Shown: positions 55,165 through 64,000 of the stretch, piece after piece
Layout: each line of letters opens with the position of its first letter
How positions within the stretch are numbered: the first letter of the stretch is position 1
Notes under the pieces: generated by a model
Told to the model about the DNA's origin: nothing
Database searches by the model: none
Seen by the model: only the letters and a program-made list of their open reading frames with translations
Translations under genes and position numbers: made by a program
NCBI GenBank assembly: GCA_036768485.1
Contig: JAVLUZ010000330.1
Span: 62,001-126,000 of the forward strand
Direction of reading: 5' to 3'
From: Mermis nigrescens
Lineage: Eukaryota; Nematoda; Enoplea; Mermithida; Mermithidae
DNA length: 64,000 nucleotides

Positions 55165-55690
55165 GGTCCAGAGTGCTGGAACAGTGGTTCTTGAGGTAGG
55201 GCCCATCAGGGTGAACACCCGACCCCATTTCCAGTAAAATTTCTCCTACTGAAGAGGGTGGTTTAAAGGGCTCGGAAACAGGGATGGGGTGTGTTCACCC
55301 TGATGAGCCCTGCATAGCCTAGGAAACCCCGGTTCAGGCGCTTTTGACTATCCCCGGGGTGGAGAAACCCCTACGGAACCGGGGTCGGCTTCACATATGA
55401 ATAATGGACTAGCCCATTCCCGAGCCCTTAAGCCCCCCTTCAGTGGGAGAAATTATGCCAGAAACTGGATTGGGGTGTTCACCATTATGGCCCTATGCAC
55501 TTGGGAAACCTCAATTACGGCACTTTGGATCACCCTCCCGGTGTAGGAACCCTTGACAAAACTGGAATCAGATTCATATATGAATAATGCCCTCTTCCCG
55601 AGCCCCTAAGCCACTTTCAGTGAGAAAAATTTTACCGGAAACGGCGTCGGGGTGTTCGCACTGTAAATGTAGGGGCCTGCGTCTACAAGA
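55165..55690. repeat. Imperfect repeat of ~200 bp
   Basis: GGGTGTTCACC, CGAGCCCTTAAGCC and CATATGAATAATG words recur two to three times. No coding seen. Confidence 0.5.
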
Positions 55691-55699
55691 GCGACACAG

Positions 55700-56716
55700 A
55701 CCGACCTAACATTACCTTCGAGATTTACCTAGGTACGTAGGTACTTAAGTCTACGCTTAGTGCTGGCCCCGATCGCGCGGCTCTGAATGGCTTTCGATCT
55801 TTGGACCCTTACAGACCTTACGGCTTCGATCCCCTCAGCCCTAATATTGCTGGCTGCTTTTTGTCGGGTGATCTCAGCAGCTACGCCCTAAGACCTAAGG
55901 CTACCTACCTAGTCTCGGTATTTGCCGCGGAGGTCAGTTGACCTATCTCAAGCTCAAGTTGTAATTTAACTTATTTTCAATCAGTGCCTGATCAGAAATG
56001 TTTTTGGTTCCTAATATGTGTAGCACGCTGAACAATGAAAACAACAACAACGAGCTCTACGCTGATCAATCATCCTTAAAAATTAAATAATATTTTTGAT
56101 CAATTTTTGGCTTGAGAAATAAATTATGATTTCCGAATAAAATAAACTATCATACGAAATTTACCTATCAGTCCACTAGATGGGTGGAAATCCTCGACGT
56201 AGGGATGGTGGCCGACCTAACCCTCGGTATAACCAAAAACCACTGGGTAGGTTTTCTCTATTTTAATTCGACGTAGAATTCACGGCCTACAGCCGGACAA
56301 CAAAATACGCAAAGGAAAAACGAAAATGTACAGACTATACAGTCGAATAACCGGCCAACAAAAAAACCAAAAGCCAGACTAAACTACAACGTTACGTACA
56401 CTGGCCTCAAGGACCATTACAGTAAATTAAACAAAGATCAAATTAACGTAATACTGATAAGCTTTTATCTCAGATCGAAAGTTCTCGATTACACAAGCGG
56501 TATGCATGAAACAATTACTATTATCATACACTTAACTCTATGCTACCGGACAAGTATCTAAATGTTTTTTATTATTGAAAAATTGGGGAAATAATGGGAA
56601 GACCGAAGGCATAGCCCACAGTGCACTATCATAGATAGCTACTAGTATTGGCTATGTTATGGCTATCGCGAACTGCTAAGGCAAGTTCGCCTACCGTGTA
56701 ACTCTCGCAGTTACAC
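55700..56716 (-). mobile_element. LTR copy of the same family, inverted
   Basis: From CCTAGGTACGTAGGTACTTAAG to GTGTAACTCTCGCAGTTACA. Reads inverted relative to 37970-38960 and shares TTTTTGGTTCCTAAT and GAGGTCAGTTGACC. Confidence 0.68.
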
Positions 56717-57195
56717 TCCCCCACGTATAGAAAAAAATTTGAAACGAAGTGGAGAATTTTTTCGGGGTACACCATCAACACTAGCGTCGGCGACGCTCTA
56801 CAACTCGGCTCTCTGGCGTTCGCAACGCCTCAACTCTGGCGTCCGCAACGCCTCATCCTGAGCGAACGTGAAAAACGAAAAATAAAAAGAACGAAAAAAT
56901 AACAAATATCGATAACCGGTAACGGTCAACGCATGACCTCGTTCGCACTCAGGAAAACTCTCGAGCAACACTCTACAATGGCGCTAGGGATAACTATATT
57001 GTTGCCCGAGTAATGATGAACTCCGGTCTTGGGTACAAGTTCATCCGCTGTCCCATCAGCCTCCTCAGTCCCCGGGTAATGAGAAAAATTTTGAATTGAA
57101 AAATTTGTAGATTGGGTATAAATTAACCCCTTGTCCGTTAAAGAGTTAAGGTACCATAATAGTAACACCACTAATTGAGCAAAAGACAAATTAAA

Positions 57196-58160
57196 ATGAG
57201 CTTATTAAGCGAGAGTTGTAAACCAAGAGAAAAACTTAAAGTTTAAACATACCATTAAATTATGAAGAGAATTATAAAAGATTTTAAACTAGAAGAAAAT
57301 GAAAAAGGTGGGATTTCAGTAAATTAAAACAAATTTAGAGGATATGATGAAACATTATTGTTGAGAATAGGACGATCACGTGCTATGTATAACGTACTCC
57401 TTGATTAAAAGATCAAAAGAGTTGGATGCTCGACTAATAACCTTGAAGCAATCTGATGTAATTGAATGATTGCTATTTGAGACATGTTTGTGAATAGCAG
57501 ATAAGCTATCACCCTGAATTGGCTTTTCCTGTAGCAAATGAGATGCCAGTATGTTCTGCAATTCTACTTCCCAAAATGTCGGCGAGTTTCGCCAATGTAA
57601 CTAGCCATACAGCTAGAACACGTATACTTATATACTAGCTTAGATAGCTTAGCAGGTACAGCATCCTTGTTCTAGAACAACCGGCTTATACACATATACA
57701 CTGCTAAGCTACTCTCAAATTTAGTATATAAGTATACGTGTTCTAGCTGTATGGCTAGTTACATTGGCGAAACTCGCCGACATTTTGGGAGTAGAATTGC
57801 AGAACATACTGGCATCTCATTTGCTACAGGAAAACCAATTCAGGGTGATAGCTTATCTGCTATTCACAAACATGTCTCAAATAGCAATCATTCAATTACA
57901 TCAGATTGCTTCAAGGTTATTAGTCGAGCATCCAACTCTTTTGATCTTTTAATCAAGGAGTCGTTATACATAGCACGGGATTGTCCTATTCTCAACAATA
58001 ATGTTTCATCATATCCTCAATTTGTTTTAATTTACTGAAATCCCACCTTTTTCATTTTCTTCTAGTTTAAAATCTTTTATAATCCTCTTCATAATTTAAT
58101 GGTATGTTTAAACTTTAAGTTTTTCTCTTGGTTTACAACTCTCGCTTAACAAGCTCATTT
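57196..58160. repeat. Large palindrome of Penelope-like 3' sequence
   Basis: Arms 57196-57652 and 57705-58160 (about 455 bp each) are nearly exact inverted copies around a ~50-bp spacer. Both arms end in TAAGCGAGAGTTGTAAACC. Each arm encodes the same endonuclease fragment; the right arm is the more complete. Confidence 0.85.
57751..58038 (+). pseudogene. GIY-YIG endonuclease fragment, Penelope-like element
   Basis: 95 codons beginning MASYIGETRRHFGSRIAEHT, with the YIG motif (residues 4-6), basic Arg residues (R9, R10, R15), H40/H47 in an AIHKHVSNSNH block and the catalytic-type Glu E70 in LLIKESLYI, ending with a PILNNNVSS block. This is the C-terminal GIY-YIG domain of Penelope-like retroelements (Neptune/Poseidon type), which nicks the target before reverse transcription. 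The upstream half of the domain (GIY strand) and the RT are missing, replaced by the inverted copy. A 5'-truncated, non-functional remnant. Confidence 0.72.
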
Positions 58161-58399
58161 TTTCAAAACTATTACCTAGTGCACAGTCGCTTCTACAAAT
58201 TAAAAATACGGAATGATAAGGCAAAATTATGCTGAGCAAAATTAAAGTCACTGATGAGTTAAAACACGAGGTCAGATAAAAACGAGAAAAATGGCAAATT
58301 ATACGAGATAACAAGGAAAATACGAGCACCGTCAAAGAAGAAAAAAAAATTTTTACAGCAAGAAAAATGACAAGAGAAAAAATACACAGGAAGCAAATG

Positions 58400-59325
58400 A
58401 TAATGTGAAATCCTGGAATCCACATCAGGACAAAACGAAAAAAATTGACAAAAAGCTGCTGGTCGAATTCGACACCGTCGCAGAGTTCCAAAAAGTTCAG
58501 TACGTCGAACTTGATAATTAATAACGATCCTGATAATTGGCCTTCGAGCCATGCGGTTTTCTCCGCAACGTCTTTGACGTTGAAAATATTCTTGATCCGA
58601 TTCCGGTTCGCGAGGCGTATTCGAATGCTCATGATACTGATATGGCGATTGCCTACGCCCGTACATATAAAGGCGAAGCGCGATGTGGATCGACTGGTTG
58701 ATCGTCATCCTCAAAATTGTCGTCATCCTCGTAGTCGTCCGCGTAACGACGCGGTATAGGTGGCGGCGGAGTAAATAATTGCTCCGGCGTAAAACCGTAA
58801 GATTGTTCACATGAAGGTTCGCGTGACGCTGTTGTTGTTGCGTAACAGGCCACGGTTTTGGCAAAAGTGTGGACCGGGTCGAGGTTGTGGCTGATAACCC
58901 CGGTGGCTGGTTGACTTTGTTCCAACGGTGAGCAATACAACTGGTCCCATTGTTGACGTTGACGGGATTGTGACCGGCCCCGATGAGTTCCGTGGTTTGA
59001 CTGTGGCGGACGGCGATTCATAAGGCTGCTGCTGTCGTGAGCGCGACAGATGACCAGCATCGGCCTGAGAATACGCCGGAACGCTCACGCAATTCCGTAT
59101 ATTGCTGCTGTTGCCGCGGTTGGGTCTGCGGTCTGTGTATTGCTGTACATGTGGTTTTACTTGTGTTTGCGGTTGTGCTTGCGATTGTGAACAATGGTGC
59201 GTTTGTGCATAGTGTTGCCGGGATGACTGCGGCTCGCCGCCTGATCCTCTTTGGCCTAAACGCGCTTTCAATTTAGCTGCAACTTCAGCTTGAACGAGTC
59301 TTCTGACTCGTTGTTTTTCCAAATT
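58400..59325 (-). pseudogene. Decayed gag-like retroelement ORF
   Basis: Frames 58807-59322 (MEKQRVRRLVQAEVAAKLKA start, then Gln/Ser/Pro-rich), 58653-59060 and 58108-58632 (NRNRIKNIFNVKDVAEKTAW) follow each other on the minus strand. Composition suggests a retroelement gag with frameshifts. I see no zinc knuckle or protease, so the label is tentative. Confidence 0.35.
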
Positions 59326-61227
59326 TCAACTGACGCAAAGTGTAAGCTGGATTTAGTATCGTAAAAACGATTCAATTTGGCCTTGTGTTCGTCTTCAATA
59401 TATGACGAACCTCTGAAGACTCAGCAAGAGAACCCGGCGGCGCGTAACTTCGTCTCTCGCACGCCGTGGCATTTCCGTTGCCAAATTCTCACGATCGCGT
59501 TTCGGATTGTCATGCGTGTTCTACGCATTTTGATTTGTGCCTCCAAGGAAAGATCGACTTCTGGCATATCAAGGTTTGTGCTGCGGATCCGCTTGGGTCC
59601 TGCGAGGATGCTCTGGCCGCCTTTCTCTACAAATTTTCTCTAATTCGCCTTGAATTCGATGTTTAAGGTAAAATACAGATTTTTGACGACCTCGAAATGA
59701 TCAAATTGAGCCGGAACTTCAAGCGGTGGGTTGGTTGCTAACCGAATTTGCCAAATCATGTTGTGTAAAACATGAGGACTTTCAATTTGTGCCGTTAAGT
59801 CCGGAATTCGGGAAAGCCTCACTTGGCAAAGGTGTGTAAGATTCATCAAGGGAATGCTACGCGCAACATGCGACGTAATTGCTCCACCATGCGCCAACCT
59901 ATTCCAGGATTACCGTAGGCGTACGCAAAGAAATGGAATTTCCTATCCAAGAATTCCAAAGCGCTGTAGCGCGCAGACGTCTATTGAAGAAAAGATCGTC
60001 ATGTGTCAATACTCCGAATCATATAATGACTGAAATTCTCGGAAAGTATCAAAAATGTCAACCATTTGACGTGCGATATTAAAATAGGCGCCAGGGTGAT
60101 CTGGCGCTGGCGACATCCTGTGCGGATATAAACTGGGCAAATCTGATGCGCAACGCCATCAATCACCTTGCTCGGTGCGTCAAGGTGTGGGTGTACGACC
60201 AAATACTCGAGCGGAACCTCATACAACATCATTCCGGTTGTGATAAAGAACCGTATGCGCACAAAGTATTGGTCTGATAAAATAATCGGTTAAACACGCT
60301 CAATTTGCTAATAAACCAAGGTGCGGGCTCACGATCGACATTAGCCACAGGCTGTGCGATTGTAGGCCACACTAAATTCTATAATTCATTTTTTATGTGG
60401 GAGCTTTAGATATAGAGCTGCTGTGGCTCGCTTTATAGGGACGCTCATGCGGGTGGGCCTACTTATTCGAATGTACGTAAGTGTTCCTCAGACAGTAAGG
60501 AGCGTGGGAAGGGCTTGGAAGGTTAATACGGAGAATTCGGAGATCTCTCAGAAGTCGAGAGAGATCCCCAAATTCTTTTGGCGCTGTTCTGCGGATTTTT
60601 GCCAGTTTTACCCGCATAGACCCTTTAAATTAGGTAGATGCCGCTAGCCAGTTAATGGCATGCCTTAATTTTTTTATTAATTTTAATCTTTGACTTCGAC
60701 GTATAATGTTCTAAAATGAAAAGGCTTTTTGTGAAGTATTTTGGCTGGAGCAATGAAATGCTTTCCACCATTAGTACATTTGTCTTTAAATGGGATTTAA
60801 CGTTTAATATGGCTTGTTAATCAATTTACCAATATGTGAGCCTTAAAAAAATCGTCAGTTACGATAATATTCTCGATAAGTAGAAGGGCGTTCATCAACT
60901 TGTTTCAAAAATTGACGAGTTCAATTGTTGCTACGTACAATCGAGAGCATTATTCGAATCATTTTGGTGATGTTTTAAAATTAGCTGACACTCACTGAAA
61001 GATTAGAAGGTGTCAAAAAGCTCAATCTTTAGGAAAAGAAAATCATAAAGCTTCGTTTTATAGCAAACAAATCAAAATAATGACTTTCAATCTATTATTA
61101 CAGTAAAAATATATTCATTTCAAAGATTTGACGGAGGTGCTCAGGATTTCAGAAAGAAGTTCTGTTGGCGGACCTACATCTTTAGCCTGAATATTTTGTG
61201 CGTTAAAGTCGATTAGGGAATTCAAGG
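59326..61227. other. Unannotated stretch
   Basis: Short ORFs on both strands (for example 59640-59897 minus, 59999-60262 minus) may continue the decayed retroelement; none shows a recognisable domain. Confidence 0.3.
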
Positions 61228-61229
61228 TA

Positions 61230-61347
61230 CAGTCGAACTCGGATATTACACCCCGGATGCCATTTTTCCTGGTTGATACTTACTGCTGACAAGGTCGGAT
61301 AATGCACCTTTACCTTGATACGAAGGGCACATTATCTGATTCGACAG
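61230..61347. mobile_element. 118-bp Tc1/mariner- or pogo-like MITE
   Basis: CAGTCGAACTCGGATA...TATCTGATTCGACAG flanked by TA on both sides; sub-terminal parts are also inverted (GGTAAAGGTGCATTATCCG-type). Confidence 0.65.
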
Positions 61348-61399
61348 TATTTTAAAAAATTTAGATAGGCGCACTTTAGTATTGGCCCATCCCACGCCG

Positions 61400-64000
61400 T
61401 TTAGGTGTACCATAAGCATATTGACCGATTTTACAAAATGAATCCAAAATCACAATTTACATTCGACAGCCGATGTTCCCACGTAGTTTTAAACGCGTTA
61501 CCCCAAAAATCTGTTTCAAAAGCCATCTTACTAGCCTCCTTGAACAACGTCTCGCTCAGGAATCAGAGCCAAAAGCAATCCCTCTCAGTTCCTTTTCCGC
61601 ACGTTAAATCTCATCTAATCCTCTTATTTTTCAAGAATGGTGTCCTCCCTCACAGGTGCATTACCGACTAACAGTGGGAAGAGGAGTTGTTTATTCAGAT
61701 TCTAGGATAAAAGGAAAAAGATCTCTTGCGTAGGTGCGTAAATACCAATTTGATTGGGCTTTCTAATTTTAGACCTTCTACGGATATCCTCAGGTGACCA
61801 AACCCAAATGTATTATCAGTTATAACCAACTAACAGGTACTGATGCGCGAGCAAAAATAAATCTCATACAAATTATATACACGAACACATGCGTACTAAT
61901 TCAACTAATTCATACGAATATGTGCAAAATTTTAATTTCGTATGACGAGCACGAAGTTATATCGAGAACGTCATCATAAGTCATAATTAAACCACATCGG
62001 CGTTATGCATCAACGAAATTAGGCACATTCTCTTGATTAAAATGATCCCACTAACCAGCCAGTAGTATACCCACATAATAATATACATTATTGGACTGGT
62101 ATTTTATTATTACAGCTTCTTTCATTTCATACACGCCTTTGTTTTGCTACATTTTAATTCAGATTTGTTGAAATATTTGATGAATTGGACGTTCTCACGA
62201 CGATGGCTTACGGCGCTTCAGGCTTTCTACGATGCAACGATTTTTCTCTTATTATTTGCTGTTGCGTTTTGATGGTTCACTGGTAAATTATTATTGTACG
62301 AATTCAATTCTTGTTTTTGTTGACTCGACATTTTTGAGTTCGACATAAAAGTCGCTGAAGAAGAAGTTTTTCATAGGTCACTTGGCGATAGTCATAATTT
62401 TTGAGTGAAAATCCTTATCTTTGACGTAGTTTTAACGAAGTGTTGCCCTGTAAATAAATAAAGCATAAAAAGATAGATATTTTCAACTCTAAATTATCTA
62501 TCTTCCTGTTTGGTGTAACTTCTATTCTGCCGCTCTTTTCATTGCGTAAAAACTTGAAATTGTTATCAAAATTTCAAATTAGAGATTCCCCTCTAAGAAA
62601 CCCCAATTTCCGTCCCTATTGTTAAAAAATTTCCTAATTTATAAGTTACATTTAAAGATGATGTACTATCTTAACCTCTTCTAACTTTATCTTTATGAAT
62701 ATTATTAAATTCTTATAGCATGCAAAAATTGTCATTTTTGGAAAAAAGTATTTATTGTTAATAACTTTTATAAGGAGCATTGCTTAAGCGACACTGACAT
62801 GAATAATGCAACCTTAGCAAAAATACATATATCAAATAGTACAGAATGTGCAAAATTGAAGTTTCTTGTGGAGACGGAAAACATTATGCTAACTTAAAGT
62901 TTTATTTATATTTGGTCATGTATACTCTTATTATTGCATATATCTGCAAAAGAATATAACTACAGAATAGTATCTCATTTCATATATATATTGTCTCATT
63001 ACAGGCATCTTTAGGGGTGAAATTTATATCAAGCAATGCTATTGATTAAAGTTGCATTTCTTAAATTGAGATCAACGTCGTGATTTTGTATCTTTTGAAA
63101 AAGTTCTATTAGATGAATCATACCAATTAAAGGATAATCTGGAGGAGAAATTGAACTTTCGTCCTTAGTCCAATTGGTCTTTTCTTTGATCATTTAGCAG
63201 GATGGAAGTTCTGGGATTTAATTTAGTGCTTTTAAACATAAAAACGATGGATAAGCGTCAAAAAGAGCGTTTCCAGTGTTTCTGACGACAAACATAGAAA
63301 AATTTACGAGAGGAAATGAAACAATTCGAATAAATTGGACCGTCGTATAAAAAAGTTATGGCGCAAAGCCCCCGGCATTGTACTTTGAGCAAAACATTAA
63401 AAACGCATTTGACAGCACAGTTTCTGTAAATTTTGTGAAAACTTTTTAGAAACTCGCAAACTTTTTTTTGGGGGGAAGATTTTCTGGAACCTTCCAAACC
63501 CCTTATGATCGTGTTTGATGTTCCTTCAAAATTTAGGAGATTTAAGAATTGAATTGACGGTTCCAGTCAAATCGTTTCAATGATACTTTTTTATTGATTA
63601 GTACGTGTGCATTTTTTAATTGAATTTTCATGATGGTAAAAAATACAAAGTCATTTTTGCTTATTATTTTCATGCAATGCGTTTCATACTTTTTTTCGAG
63701 TGCTTTGCTTCGCCTTTCTTATTTTCCACGTAAGCTTTAATAACCCAAATGTTTTGCTCCAGGCAGACGTTTTATAGATAAAAACAGACAGCAGAATTTC
63801 AATACTTTTGCTGAAAAAAATTTTAAAATATTTTAATAAATTCTATGCATAGGCAATACTTCTTTATTTAACAAAAAAGGAAAACTGATGAATTCACTCA
63901 AGCACGTTCCATCTTCTGCAGTTTAGATCAAAGCTGGTATTTTTAGAAAAGAAATTTTGAAATTTTAATTTTGAAGTTTATTTTCTTTTGAAAATAGCGA
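61400..64000. other. Unannotated AT-rich end of the window
   Basis: No gene, RNA or repeat I can support. The 79-aa minus ORF at 63258-63497 has no recognisable domain. Confidence 0.35.

Noticed and set aside
58108..58632. Hydrophobic minus-strand ORF as a membrane protein
   Set aside because: The hydrophobic part is a frame-dependent effect of A/T-rich sequence after the gag-like part, and its end runs into the Penelope palindrome.

Overview
The window is repeat-rich, AT-rich nuclear DNA from an animal, most likely an invertebrate. I cannot name the species. The evidence is a spliced host gene fragment (two GT-AG exons of a PC-esterase/PCED1-like gene at 19.6-20.3 kb) and a mix of element classes usual for animal genomes: Polinton/Maverick, hAT, PIF-Harbinger, Tc1/mariner-like MITEs, a non-LTR retrotransposon, LTR retroelement remnants and a Penelope-like GIY-YIG endonuclease. 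No bacterial features are present.

The main feature is an almost complete Polinton (Maverick) at 583-15741. It is 15.16 kb long, has ~695-bp terminal inverted repeats, starts AG and ends CT, and is flanked by a perfect 6-bp target duplication, ATCCTT. All genes lie on the minus strand. In transcription order they are: protein-primed family B DNA polymerase, small membrane protein, two-module zinc protein, chromodomain integrase, small zinc protein, unknown 128-aa protein, packaging ATPase, two conserved Polinton proteins, pX-like core protein, double jelly-roll major capsid protein, adenain-like protease, penton-like minor capsid protein, and an extra gene next to the left repeat. That last gene encodes an apparently complete TATA-binding protein (TBP) with both repeats and all four DNA-kinking phenylalanines. 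Most genes of the element have a TATA box 24-43 nt before the ATG, and four share the longer word AGTCTATAWAAG. The polymerase and the 128-aa gene share a different, longer promoter whose TATA lies exactly 67 nt before each ATG. I infer that the element carries its own promoter-recognition factor together with two classes of promoter. A second TBP-like half-ORF, with both expected phenylalanines, lies at 52810-53067 among tandem repeats.

The capsid end of the Polinton is decayed. The major capsid gene has a 253-bp MITE plus frameshifts in its 3' part, the protease is frameshifted, and the penton gene is frameshifted and split by a 746-bp hAT-like element. The integrase, ATPase, TBP and most of the polymerase are open.

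The rest, by region: 15.7-30 kb is mostly nested non-autonomous DNA elements, including a 3.45-kb hAT-like composite at 24944-28392 and two inverted 0.83-0.87-kb hAT copies, plus the host exons. A degraded non-LTR element fills 30.3-34.6 kb. The stretch 35-44 kb holds minisatellites, MITEs, a Harbinger remnant with a Myb-like ORF, and a 41-bp satellite of about 26 units. A gag-only LTR element lies at 44.8-49.6 kb with LTR fragments of the same family around it. The stretch 51.9-55.7 kb holds MITEs, tandem repeats and the second TBP-like ORF. A large palindrome of Penelope-like endonuclease sequence lies at 57.2-58.2 kb, followed by a decayed retroelement-like region. The last ~2.5 kb shows nothing recognisable.
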